A stretch of 47,968 bases of DNA, from NCBI GenBank assembly GCA_013360675.1, contig JABWBB010000019.1, forward strand, positions 1 through 47,968, written 5' to 3'. A model generated the notes under the pieces. It saw nothing but the letters and a program-made list of their open reading frames with translations, had not been told where the DNA came from and did no database searches. Positions 1 to 7,879 of the stretch are shown here, one piece after another (within the stretch, counting starts at the first letter, position 1; the number at the start of each line of letters is the position of its first letter). This DNA comes from Phycisphaerales bacterium. Lineage in GTDB: Bacteria; Planctomycetota; Phycisphaerae; Phycisphaerales; UBA1924. The position numbers were made by a program, and so were the translations under genes.

Positions 1-171
1 AAGGCCCCATGGCACACGGCCAGCGAGGCCCCCGGGGCGGCGGCGGCGCTGCGGCGCGGCGATGTGGTGCTGCTCAAAGGCTCGCGCGGGATCGGACTGG
101 AACGGATCATCAGCGCGTTACACTCGCCCGGAACCGAACCCAAGGCGGCCGCCACGACGACCGCCTCCTGA
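1..171 (+). CDS. murF: MurF, UDP-MurNAc-tripeptide D-Ala-D-Ala ligase, C-terminal end (partial)
   Basis: The reading frame is open from the first base and ends at TGA 169-171. The last 56 residues include GDVVLLKGSRGIGLERI, which matches the conserved end of MurF ligases (GDvvLvKGSrg). MurF adds D-Ala-D-Ala to UDP-MurNAc-tripeptide in the cytoplasm using ATP. Only the end of the third domain is present because the gene is cut by the window edge. mraY follows after 33 bases on the same strand, the usual murF-mraY order of the dcw cluster, which supports the call. Confidence 0.8.
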   Translation, partial: KAPWHTASEAPGAAAALRRGDVVLLKGSRGIGLERIISALHSPGTEPKAAATTTAS

Positions 172-204
172 CGACCCTCACCTCGCACGGACGCGAAGGC
201 ACCG

Positions 205-1407
205 ATGCTCTACCTGCTGCTGGATTGGACACGCACCTGGCTGATCGACGCGGGGCTCTACCGCTTCGTGTCGGTGCTGGACCAGATTCAGTTCCGAGCG
301 CTCGCCGCGGCGGGGCTGTCTTTCTTCTTCGTGGTCATGCTCGGTCGCCCGACGATCAAGTGGCTCCTCCGCCAGAAGATCGGCGACGCGGGGGCGACCG
401 ACGCCGAATCGCTGCGGGCCCACGCCTCGTCCAAGGCCAACACCCCCACCATGGGCGGGGTGCTGATCATCGGGGCGATCCTGGGGTCGATCGCGCTCCT
501 CGCGGATCTGCGCCAGTTCTATCTGCAACTGGGCGCGATCGTGCTTATCTGGCTGGCGGTGCTGGGGGCCTTTGACGACTGGCTCAAACTGACGGCCAGC
601 CGCCGGGGCACGGGCTCGCGCCAAGGGCTGCGGGCGTGGGAGAAACTCGTCTTCCAGATCGGCCTTGGGCTGCTGGTGGGCTACTTCGCGTTCCTGCGCC
701 CCGAGGCGGGGCTCGACAGCGTGGAGACGGCGCTGGCGCCGGCGATCCCCGACGTGCGCCACGTGCTGAATCTGCCGCTGCAGAAGACCTACATCGCGCC
801 CGAGATGAGCCTGAACCCGTCGCTGATCTTCCTGGGGCTGGGGTCGTTCATCACGATCGCGGTGCTGATGATCACGGGGATGTCCAACGCGGTGAATCTC
901 GCCGACGGGATGGACGGCCTGGCCGCGGGCACCACGGGGGCTGTCTCGCTGGGGCTGCTGGTGCTGACGTTCATCTCGCGCGACCAGGCGACCGCCCAAT
1001 ACCTGCTGGTGCCTTATGTGCCCGATTCGGGCGAGTTGACGGTGTTGACGGGGGCCGTCGCGGGGGCGTGCCTGGGGTTCTTGTGGTGGAACTGTTCGCC
1101 CGCGCAGGTCTTCATGGGCGATACGGGCTCGCTCGCGCTGGGGGGCGTGCTGGCCTACATCGGGCTGATCATCCGCCAGGAGTACGTCGTGCTGGTGATG
1201 TGCGGCATCTTCCTGATCGAGGCGGGGAGCGTCGCGCTGCAGGTGGGCTATTTCAAGGCGACCAAGGGCAAGCGGATCTTCCGCTGCGCCCCCTACCACC
1301 ATCACCTGCACATGGGAGGATGGACCGAACAGCAGGTCGTGATCCGCTTCTGGATCATCACGGTGCTGCTGGTGGTCGTGGGGCTGGCGAGCATCAAATT
1401 GCGCTGA
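205..1407 (+). CDS. mraY: MraY, phospho-MurNAc-pentapeptide transferase
   Basis: Integral membrane enzyme that moves phospho-MurNAc-pentapeptide from UDP onto undecaprenyl phosphate, forming lipid I. The 400-residue length is slightly above the usual 320-370. Family motifs are visible: ANTPTMGG (79-86), GAFDDW with the Asp pair D124/D125, NLADGMDGLA (231-240, metal and substrate-binding Asp), FMGDTGS (303-309, D306) and the triple His PYHHHLHMGGW (H365-H367). About ten hydrophobic segments run through the protein. The ATG at 205 has GAAGG 6-10 bases upstream. It lies 33 bases after murF, so the two are probably one operon. The next gene is convergent, so no murD, ftsW or murG follows as in the standard dcw cluster. 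Confidence 0.95.
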   Translation: MLYLLLDWTRTWLIDAGLYRFVSVLDQIQFRALAAAGLSFFFVVMLGRPTIKWLLRQKIGDAGATDAESLRAHASSKANTPTMGGVLIIGAILGSIALLADLRQFYLQLGAIVLIWLAVLGAFDDWLKLTASRRGTGSRQGLRAWEKLVFQIGLGLLVGYFAFLRPEAGLDSVETALAPAIPDVRHVLNLPLQKTYIAPEMSLNPSLIFLGLGSFITIAVLMITGMSNAVNLADGMDGLAAGTTGAVSLGLLVLTFISRDQATAQYLLVPYVPDSGELTVLTGAVAGACLGFLWWNCSPAQVFMGDTGSLALGGVLAYIGLIIRQEYVVLVMCGIFLIEAGSVALQVGYFKATKGKRIFRCAPYHHHLHMGGWTEQQVVIRFWIITVLLVVVGLASIKLR

Positions 1408-1420
1408 CGCCGCGTGGCGT

Positions 1421-2647
1421 TCAGGCCAGTGCCCTCTCGAGATCGGCCTTGAGATCGTTCACGTCTTCGATGCCCACCGACAGGCGCACCAGACCATCGT
1501 CGATGCCCAGGATCTTGCGCGCGTCGGCGGGGATGCTCGCGTGCGTCATGATCGCCGGGTGCTCGATGAGCGATTCGACCCCGCCCAGCGATTCGGCCAG
1601 CGAGAAGAGTTTCACGCGTTCGAGCATGGCGCGGCTGGGGGCCAGCCCGCCCTTGATGACCACCGAGATCATGCCGCCGAAGGCCCGCATCTGGCGCTTG
1701 GCCAGATCGTTCTGCGGGTGCGAGGGCAGGCCCGGGTAGATGACCTTCTCGACTTTGGGGTGCCTTTCGAGCCACTGGGCGATCGCCAGGGCATTGTCGC
1801 AGTGGCGCTGCATGCGCACGTGCAGTGTCTTGGTCGAGCGGAGCATGAGGAAGCAGTCCATCGCGCCCGGGACCGCCCCCACCGCGTTCTGCACGTAGCG
1901 CAGGCGGTCGGCCAGCGCGTCGTCATTGGTCATCAGCGCGCCCGCGACCAGATCGCTGTGCCCGCCGATGTACTTCGTGCATGAATGCAGCACGAGGTGC
2001 GCCCCTTGCGCCAGCGGGTTCTGCAGATACGGCGAGGCGAAGGTGTTGTCCACCAGCAGCAGCGGGCGCTCGATGGGGTTGCCCAGCGGGCCCAGGGCCT
2101 TGTCGCGCGCGCCAACACCCGGGGCGGCCTTGGCCGCGTGGGCGTCGACGATCGCCCGCATCGCGCCGATGTCGATCACCTTGAGCATCGGGTTGCTGGG
2201 GGTTTCGAGCCAGACCAGGCGCGTCGTGGGGCGCAGGGCCTTGGCCAGTTCGCCCTCACGGGTGAGGTCGACGCGGGTGACCTCGAGGCCGATGTGGCGA
2301 TAGACCTTGTCGAGCTGGCGGAACGACCCGCCGTAGACGTCGTCGGAGAGGACCACGTGGTCGCCCGCGCGGAGCTGGTGGAGCACGCAGTCCATGGCGG
2401 CGAGCCCGCTGGAGAAGGTCATGGCGTGGCGCGCCCCCTCGAGGGCGGCGAGGTTGTCTTCGAGCGCGGTGCGCGTGGGGTTCTTCGAACGGGCATAGTC
2501 GTACCCGTCCTTGAAGACGCCCGGCGAGGACTGCACGAACGTGCTGGTCATGTACACGGGCGTCATGATCGCGCCCGTGGAGGGGTCGGGATTCTGCCCG
2601 GCGTGGATGCAGCGGGTGGCAAAGCCGGCGTTGGGGCTCTCGGACAT
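1421..2647 (-). CDS. Cystathionine gamma-lyase / gamma-synthase family PLP enzyme
   Basis: Cys/Met-metabolism PLP enzyme of 408 residues. It has YARSKNPTR (51-59, phosphate binding in the partner subunit), the Asp of [11 protein letters not shown] (D200) and the Schiff-base lysine in [12 protein letters not shown] (K225). Sequence alone does not separate gamma-lyase (metC/mccB-type), gamma-synthase (metB) and beta-lyase. A cystathionine beta-synthase lies 4 kb away on the same strand, which favours cystathionine gamma-lyase in reverse transsulfuration (homocysteine to cysteine), but this is inference. Residues about 172-193 look like an extra loop compared with the core family. The start at 2647 is chosen because AGGAG sits 7 bases upstream; a longer reading to 2758 would add 37 unconserved residues. 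The 3' end faces mraY with only 13 bases between. Confidence 0.88.
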   Translation of the reverse strand: MSESPNAGFATRCIHAGQNPDPSTGAIMTPVYMTSTFVQSSPGVFKDGYDYARSKNPTRTALEDNLAALEGARHAMTFSSGLAAMDCVLHQLRAGDHVVLSDDVYGGSFRQLDKVYRHIGLEVTRVDLTREGELAKALRPTTRLVWLETPSNPMLKVIDIGAMRAIVDAHAAKAAPGVGARDKALGPLGNPIERPLLLVDNTFASPYLQNPLAQGAHLVLHSCTKYIGGHSDLVAGALMTNDDALADRLRYVQNAVGAVPGAMDCFLMLRSTKTLHVRMQRHCDNALAIAQWLERHPKVEKVIYPGLPSHPQNDLAKRQMRAFGGMISVVIKGGLAPSRAMLERVKLFSLAESLGGVESLIEHPAIMTHASIPADARKILGIDDGLVRLSVGIEDVNDLKADLERALA

Positions 2648-2885
2648 GGGCGTCTCCTGCGTCGTGGCCAAGCGTAGCGGGCACGCACGGGGCCTCCACG
2701 CCCATGGCAGAGAGAAGCCCCGGCCCGCACCTTCCCCGGGGTTCGCTTGGGGAGCCACGATCCCCTATGCTTATGTCGACTTGGCGTGATTGGCGACTTT
2801 GTCGGCCAGGGCGCCAGAGAAGCACGGACGCGCTTGTGCTGGAGGATGCTTCGGTGTCTGCCCGCGCGATCGCCAAAGAGAGCGC

Positions 2886-3899
2886 ATGACGCACGCACCA
2901 ACCCTGCCGGTTTGTCCCCCGCTCGAGGCAACCTCGCTCCCAGCGGCTCCTCCTGAAGCCCCTGTGACGCTTCACCCGCCGGCCCCGCTCCATACGCGGG
3001 TGGTCAACCTGGGCGCGGTGCTGATCCCCTTCGCGGGCGTGATCGTGGCCGGGGTGATGGCGTGGGGCGTGGCGCTCGACTGGGTGTCGCTATCGATCAT
3101 GCTCGTGATGTACATCGCCACGGGGCTGGGCATCACGATCGGGTATCACCGGCTCTTCACGCACAAGGCCTTCAGCACCTCGCGCTTCATGACGTTCGTG
3201 TGGGGCATGCTGGGAACGATGGCCGCCGAGGGCCCGGTGCTCGAGTGGGTCGCCACGCACCGCTGCCACCACCAGCACAGCGATTCCGATCACGATCCGC
3301 ACTCACCCCACACGCACGGCGACGACATCAAGGGCTTGCTGCTGGGGATCTGGCACTCGCACGTGGGCTGGCTGTTCAACTCGGCCCCCGCGGACTTCAA
3401 CAAGTATGCCCGCGACCTGCAGCGCGACCCGATCGTGCGTCACCTGAGCCGCCGCTTCGGGATGTGGTTCCTGGTGGGGCTGCTGGTGCCTGCGGTCGCC
3501 GGCGGGCTGCTGACGATGTCGTGGGCGGGGGCCGGGATGGGATTCCTGTGGGGCGGCCTGGTCCGCGTCTTCCTGGTGCACCACGTGACGTGGAGCGTTA
3601 ACTCGGTCTGTCATCTGTGGGGCAGCCGCCCGTTCGAGTGCCACGACGAGAGCCGCAACAACCCGATCGTGGGCGTGCTGGCGATGGGCGAGGGGTGGCA
3701 CAACAACCATCACGCTTTCCCGGCGTCGGCGCGACATGGGCTGGCCTGGTGGCAGTTCGACCTGAGCTATGTGATCATCTGGGCCATGGAACGCGTGGGA
3801 CTGGCGTGGGATGTCCGCCGCCCATCGCCCGAGATCATTGCCCGCCGCTCTCGGACGAATCCGACCCCGAACCCGGCTCAGACCCCGACGCAGGCGTAA
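2886..3899 (+). CDS. Acyl-lipid/acyl-CoA fatty acid desaturase (delta-9 type)
   Basis: Membrane di-iron desaturase of 337 residues that would introduce a double bond into fatty acyl chains and so adjust membrane fluidity. All three histidine boxes are present: HRLFTH (H88-H93), HRCHHQH (H125-H131) and GWHNNHHAF (H272-H276). Extra conserved His lie at 232-233 and 243. Four or more hydrophobic segments surround the boxes, as in stearoyl-CoA desaturases. The ATG at 2886 follows AAAGAGAG, a weak Shine-Dalgarno; an upstream in-frame ATG at 2790 would add 32 low-complexity residues and is less likely. The last 65 bases overlap the end of the convergent M60 peptidase gene. The C-terminal tail (rich in Pro/Thr) is unlikely to be functional core. 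Confidence 0.93.
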   Translation: MTHAPTLPVCPPLEATSLPAAPPEAPVTLHPPAPLHTRVVNLGAVLIPFAGVIVAGVMAWGVALDWVSLSIMLVMYIATGLGITIGYHRLFTHKAFSTSRFMTFVWGMLGTMAAEGPVLEWVATHRCHHQHSDSDHDPHSPHTHGDDIKGLLLGIWHSHVGWLFNSAPADFNKYARDLQRDPIVRHLSRRFGMWFLVGLLVPAVAGGLLTMSWAGAGMGFLWGGLVRVFLVHHVTWSVNSVCHLWGSRPFECHDESRNNPIVGVLAMGEGWHNNHHAFPASARHGLAWWQFDLSYVIIWAMERVGLAWDVRRPSPEIIARRSRTNPTPNPAQTPTQA

Positions 3900-6066
3900 C
3901 CCCTTCGGGCATCCACACGGGCAGATCCGCGATTGATGCGCGGGCCTCGTCGCTCGTCGGCACGCCCCAGGCCACAAAGAACGGCCCAAGGTTGTGCCCG
4001 CAGGCGCGGCTGAAACGCACCATCCACTGATCCATCTTCTGCGCATCGGTGCGCGGGCGCTGATCGTCGGGCAAGGCGCGATACTCGGCAAAGACTTTCT
4101 TGTATGTCTCCCAGCCGAAGGCCTCCTGCAACTGCACGTACATGTGCAGCGCGAGGAACGGGTCGCGCTTCCAGTGCTCGAACTTCGCGCCGTTGGCCCG
4201 GTACTGCTCAAATGACGGGGGCTTGTCCACGCCGCCATGCCCGCGCGTGCCCTCGGGCGGCGTGCAGACGGTGTCGATCGCGTGGAGCGCGAACAGGTTG
4301 CACGTCACCTCGCCCGTGCCCGAGAAGGTCCAGTCCCCCACCTGGCGGTTGTGCCCCAGTTCGTGCAGCAGCCCCCACGAGCCGGCCCTGAGTTTCTCGA
4401 CCTGCGTCATCTCGTCGACGGCGTCGAGGTGCGTCATGATCGGATAGCCGCTGTGCATATAGCCCGCGCTGATCTGCTCGTCGGCGACGAAGCGCTCGGG
4501 GCGGGGCGTCACGAGCGGGATCGTGCCGAGGATCGCGTGCGCATCGCTGATCTTGTCCCACATCTCGAGCACGGGGGTCGGGTCGGCGAGCGCGCGCAGC
4601 GCCTCGGACGGCACACTCACGATGATCTTCGCCGTCTCGATCTCGCCCCACGGGGCGGGGGCATTCTTCAGCGCGGCCCACTGCTCGGGTGTTGTCTCGC
4701 CCAGGATGAACCGGGGCGATTCGACCGCGCCCTCGATAACGGCGCTCAGGCGCGGGGCCCGTGCGGGGGTTTCGAGGTAGATCAGCCCGCCGAACGCGCT
4801 GGCCACGCGGTTGACGCCGGGCGCAAGCGGGGACTCGCGGGCGATGTCGGGGAAACGCCGCCACGCGTCATGATGCCAGAGGGTGTCGGTGTGGCAGCCG
4901 ATGCGGACGCGGAGCCCCTTCTTGGGGGCATCGGCAGAAAGAAAGACCGTGACGACCTCGCCCGGTGGCGCATAGAGACCCGTGCCCTGCCACCCGCGAC
5001 GGTCTGGATTGGTGGCGACCTCGCGACGGAGGCGAGAGGCGTCGGCGGGCACCTCGCCCGGGAAGAACGCCGCCGCGGCGTGGGGACGGATCGCGTCGGG
5101 CTTTGCACGCAGCTCGAGTTCAAGGTCGAGGGCGAGCAGCACGCGATCGCGGACGTCGCCCGCGCGCACCGGCTTGCGGGCCTGGGGCAGTTTCCGGTCG
5201 GTCGCGGCGGCGAGGAGTTCGCGGGCGCGCGCAAAGACCGGATGCGTGGGGTCGATGACGCGGATCGCCCCCGAGATGCTCGCCGCGACCTGCGCTGATT
5301 CGTCCGCCTGAAGAACATCCCCCGCGGCCAGCCGCTCCATGGCGGCGTCGGCGCGGAGCGTGTCGGGAAGCGACGGCGCGATTCCGAAGCCTTCGCCCCT
5401 GGTGCGGTCGAGCATCCCATCGCCGAAGCCCAGCCCCGCCCACATGAGCAGGCGATTGCCGGGGTGCTCGCGGATCGTGCGCGAGGGATTGAGTTGCAGC
5501 CAGCCCCAGCCCAGACCGGCGGCGAGCACGCCCCCACCCTCGCGGATGTAGTCCTGGAGAGTTTCGATGTCCTCGTCGCGCAGGCGGTGCGTGGGGATGC
5601 AGACCGCGTTGAACACGGCGAGGTCCGATGGGCGCAGCCCGCTGAACTCCGCCGCGTTGAACCCGCGGGCGCGGAGCGCTTCGGCCAGTTTCGCATCGCC
5701 CAGCACGCCGATCGTTGGCCCGCCCCGATCGCCCGCGGCCCAGCGGATGCACCGATCAAACAGCAGCCCCGTATCGGCAACTTTCAGAACGCCCGCGTCG
5801 AGATAGCCCGTGTGCCCAAAGGCGACGATGCGCCCCTGACCCGCGGTGGCTCCCGCGATCACCGCGTGCTGCGCCTTGCCCTGCTTGCCCGCGACGATCG
5901 GAAAGGCGTTGTCACCCGCGAGCACCAGCGGCCCCGGGATGCCCGGGGCGGCAACCTCGGCCACGTGCTCGATCATCGATTCGCGGGGCGTGGGCTGTGC
6001 AAGAACGGGCACGCCGAGCCACCAGGCCAGGGAAGCGCAGAACACTGTGAACAGGCGATGGGTCAT
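3835..6066 (-). CDS. Secreted M60-family (enhancin-like) metallopeptidase
   Basis: A 743-residue protein with an N-terminal signal peptide (MTHRLFTVFCASLAWWL then VPVLA, cleavage probably near residue 23). Residues about 110-195 resemble a glutamine-amidotransferase-like fold (GPTIGVLGD ... YIREGGGVLAAGLGWGW). The peptidase region has HELGH at 568-572 followed by E586, which fits the M60 zinc motif HEXXH-x(8-28)-E. M60 peptidases cleave glycosylated proteins such as mucins; the substrate here is unknown. The tail is Gly/Ser/Glu-rich and lies in the overlap with the convergent desaturase gene. There is no Shine-Dalgarno; CATAAT lies 6 bases before the ATG, suggesting a leaderless transcript. 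Confidence 0.83.
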   Translation of the reverse strand: MTHRLFTVFCASLAWWLGVPVLAQPTPRESMIEHVAEVAAPGIPGPLVLAGDNAFPIVAGKQGKAQHAVIAGATAGQGRIVAFGHTGYLDAGVLKVADTGLLFDRCIRWAAGDRGGPTIGVLGDAKLAEALRARGFNAAEFSGLRPSDLAVFNAVCIPTHRLRDEDIETLQDYIREGGGVLAAGLGWGWLQLNPSRTIREHPGNRLLMWAGLGFGDGMLDRTRGEGFGIAPSLPDTLRADAAMERLAAGDVLQADESAQVAASISGAIRVIDPTHPVFARARELLAAATDRKLPQARKPVRAGDVRDRVLLALDLELELRAKPDAIRPHAAAAFFPGEVPADASRLRREVATNPDRRGWQGTGLYAPPGEVVTVFLSADAPKKGLRVRIGCHTDTLWHHDAWRRFPDIARESPLAPGVNRVASAFGGLIYLETPARAPRLSAVIEGAVESPRFILGETTPEQWAALKNAPAPWGEIETAKIIVSVPSEALRALADPTPVLEMWDKISDAHAILGTIPLVTPRPERFVADEQISAGYMHSGYPIMTHLDAVDEMTQVEKLRAGSWGLLHELGHNRQVGDWTFSGTGEVTCNLFALHAIDTVCTPPEGTRGHGGVDKPPSFEQYRANGAKFEHWKRDPFLALHMYVQLQEAFGWETYKKVFAEYRALPDDQRPRTDAQKMDQWMVRFSRACGHNLGPFFVAWGVPTSDEARASIADLPVWMPEGVTPASGSEPGSGSDSSESGGQ

Positions 6067-6153
6067 GCCCGCATTATGCCAGATCCGGGCGGCAGGGCCT
6101 CATGAATGTCGTAACCAAACCCGGACCCGGGAATATCGCGATGCGGGGCATAC

Positions 6154-6175
6154 AGCCCGCGCGTGAGCGAGGGCT
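6154..6175. repeat. Short palindromic intergenic repeat (AGCCCGCGC / GCGAGGGCT)
   Basis: Arms 6154-6162 and 6167-6175 pair with one mismatch around a GTGA loop. From memory this sequence type (AGCCCGCGCGTGAGCGAGGGC) recurs between genes in many planctomycete genomes; I cannot confirm copy number here. It lies in the 318-base gap 6067-6384, which holds no gene but several such elements. Confidence 0.55.
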
Positions 6176-6201
6176 TACTTTGCAAACGAACACAAACAAA
6201 G

Positions 6202-6225
6202 AGGGCCCTCCCTGACGGTCGGGCT
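6202..6225. repeat. Second short intergenic repeat-like element
   Basis: AGGGCCCTCCCTGACGGTCG followed by GGGCT. It contains the 10-base palindrome GAGGGCCCTC (6201-6210) and outer GCCC/GGGC arms. The CCCTCCCTGACGGTCGGGCT core is, from memory, another common planctomycete intergenic repeat. Only one copy is seen in this window. Confidence 0.4.
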
Positions 6226-6311
6226 GCGGGCCGGACATTAAAGAATCGTGCAGGGCCACCACTTCAATAGCACGAAGAGAGGACACCACGCGCCGCGAGG
6301 ACGCGTCGGGT

Positions 6312-6366
6312 GGTGGCACCCGGAATTAGTATCGCGGACATGCTCAGGCGGGACGCCTGTGCCACC
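6312..6366. repeat. Nested inverted repeat with CAGGCG-GGA-CGCCTG hairpin
   Basis: A perfect 6-bp hairpin CAGGCG/CGCCTG occupies 6345-6359 with a GGA loop. It is enclosed by an 8-bp inverted pair, GGTGGCAC (6312-6319) and GTGCCACC (6359-6366). The string GGCGGGACGCCTGTGCCACC is a familiar intergenic repeat type in planctomycetes and related phyla (from memory). It ends 19 bases before the 3' end of cbs and could act as a processing or termination hairpin, but it has no T-tract. Confidence 0.5.
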
Positions 6367-6384
6367 CGGACCGAAGAGAGACAG

Positions 6385-7758
6385 TTACCGCCCCCGCCCG
6401 GCCATGAACTCGAGCACGTCGATCTTCGACACGATGCCCACGATCGCGCCCGCATCGACCACCACGCCCACCTGGTCGGTCTCGAAGATGCGGAAGAGTT
6501 CCTCGATGCGGGCCTTGGGGTAGATCAGCCCGCCGACGGGGTGGCTGATGCCCTTGGCGGCGGACTGGAGGGTGACCTTCCCCTCCTGCAGGCCGCGGAG
6601 CACGTCCACCTCGTGGACCATGCCCGAGGGGTGGCCCGAGGCATCGACGATGGGCACCTGCGACACGCCGTGCGTCTTGAAGAGCTCGATGATGCGCGAG
6701 ACGGGGGTCTCCTGCGTCGCGGTGATGATCGTGGTCTTGCCGCGGACGGCGAGGATTTCTTCGACCAGGCCCAGGTCGCGGTCCGAGCCCAGGAAGCCGT
6801 AGTCCCGCATCCACGAATCCTGCAGAAACTTGGTGATGTAGCGCGTGCCCGAATCGGGCAACACCGTCACGATCGTCTTGCCCTTGCCCAGTTCCTTGGC
6901 CAGGCGCACGGCGATGTGGACATTCGACCCCGACGACCCGCCGCAGAAGAGCCCCTCTTCGCGCACGAGGCGGCGTGCCATCGCGAAGGATTCCTTGTCG
7001 TTGACCTGGTGGAACTCGTCGACGACGCTGTAATCCATGGCGTCGCAAAGGATGTCTTCGCCGATGCCCTCGACCTTGTAGACGTGGGGCGTGGGCATGG
7101 TCTTGGTGTAGTAGTAGTGATAATGGACCGAGCCGATGGGGTCGACGCCCACGATGCGGATGTGGGGCGCCTTCTTCTTGAAGCAGCGGCCCACGCCCGA
7201 GAGCGTCCCCCCGGTGCCCGCGCCGCTGACGAAAACGTCGAACTTGCCGCCGGTCTGCTCGAGGATCTCGGGCCCGGTCGAGAGTTCGTGAGCCTGGATG
7301 TTGTCCTGGTTGTGGTATTGGTTGACGTAGAAGCCGTTGGGCGTTTCGCGCGCGATGCGCTTGGCCGTCTCGACGTAGTGCTGGGGGCTGTCGCCGGGGA
7401 CATCGGTCGGAGTGATGACCACCTCGGCCCCGAAGGCCTTGAGCATGTTGACCTTTTCGATCGACATCTTGTCGGGCATGGTGAAGACGCAGCGGAAGCC
7501 GTTGACGCAGGCCCACATCGCCACGCCCTGGCCGGTGTTGCCGCTGGTGTTCTCGACGATGGTGCCCCCGGGCTTGATCTCGCCGCGTTTGAGCGCCTGG
7601 TTGAGGATGTAGACCGCCATGCGGTCCTTGATGGACCCGGTGGGGTTCATGTACTCGCACTTGACGTAGACCGCCGCGTCGTTGGGGCCGACGACCTTGT
7701 TCAGGCGCACCAGCGGCGTGCGTCCCACCGCGTCGAGAATGTTGGCAAAGGACTGCAT
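6385..7758 (-). CDS. cbs: Cystathionine beta-synthase with C-terminal CBS-domain pair
   Basis: Type II-fold PLP enzyme of 457 residues. The catalytic part (1-320) has PTGSIKDRMA with the PLP lysine K44, NTSGNTGQG (phosphate/Asn loop), GTGGTLSGVG and GGSSGSN. Residues about 340-455 form two CBS domains (ETPVSRIIELFKTHGVSQVPI and TDQVGVVVDAGAIVGIVSKIDVLEFM), which in this family usually bind adenosyl compounds and regulate activity. It would condense serine with homocysteine to cystathionine (or act on O-acetylserine and sulfide). Together with the gamma-lyase-like gene at 1421-2647 it suggests reverse transsulfuration. The start at 7758 has AAGGAGA about 9 bases upstream. A TTGGGG-N17-TAAACT promoter lies just ahead, so it is transcribed separately from the AsmA gene. 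Confidence 0.93.
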   Translation of the reverse strand: MQSFANILDAVGRTPLVRLNKVVGPNDAAVYVKCEYMNPTGSIKDRMAVYILNQALKRGEIKPGGTIVENTSGNTGQGVAMWACVNGFRCVFTMPDKMSIEKVNMLKAFGAEVVITPTDVPGDSPQHYVETAKRIARETPNGFYVNQYHNQDNIQAHELSTGPEILEQTGGKFDVFVSGAGTGGTLSGVGRCFKKKAPHIRIVGVDPIGSVHYHYYYTKTMPTPHVYKVEGIGEDILCDAMDYSVVDEFHQVNDKESFAMARRLVREEGLFCGGSSGSNVHIAVRLAKELGKGKTIVTVLPDSGTRYITKFLQDSWMRDYGFLGSDRDLGLVEEILAVRGKTTIITATQETPVSRIIELFKTHGVSQVPIVDASGHPSGMVHEVDVLRGLQEGKVTLQSAAKGISHPVGGLIYPKARIEELFRIFETDQVGVVVDAGAIVGIVSKIDVLEFMAGRGR

Positions 7759-7800
7759 CGCCGGGTCTCCTTCGCCGAGAAACCCCCGGCGGACGGACCC

Positions 7801-7829
7801 AGTTTAGCCCATTGAAAACAGCACCCCAA
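7801..7829 (-). promoter_or_regulatory. Sigma-70-like promoter for cbs
   Basis: On the minus strand TTGGGG (7824-7829) and TAAACT (7801-7806) are separated by 17 bases. Transcription would start near 7794 and give a leader of about 36 bases containing the AAGGAG site of cbs. Pattern-based; no experimental support. Confidence 0.55.
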
Positions 7830-7879
7830 GGATCGCGCCCACGCCACAGCACCAGCCGAGACCCGCAGCCCGCACGGGT

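Noticed and set aside
178..1311. 377-residue minus-strand open frame opposite mraY
   Set aside because: Low-complexity His/Arg/Gln-rich translation typical of the reverse frame of GC-rich genes; mraY on the other strand is certain.
1407..1420. Bidirectional terminator between mraY and the gamma-lyase gene (ACGCC/GGCGT)
   Set aside because: The stem has only 5 pairs and overlaps the stop codon; no T-tract on either side.
6310..7815. 501-residue plus-strand frame opposite cbs
   Set aside because: Antisense to a fully recognisable cystathionine beta-synthase; Asp/His/Val-rich composition is a codon-bias shadow.
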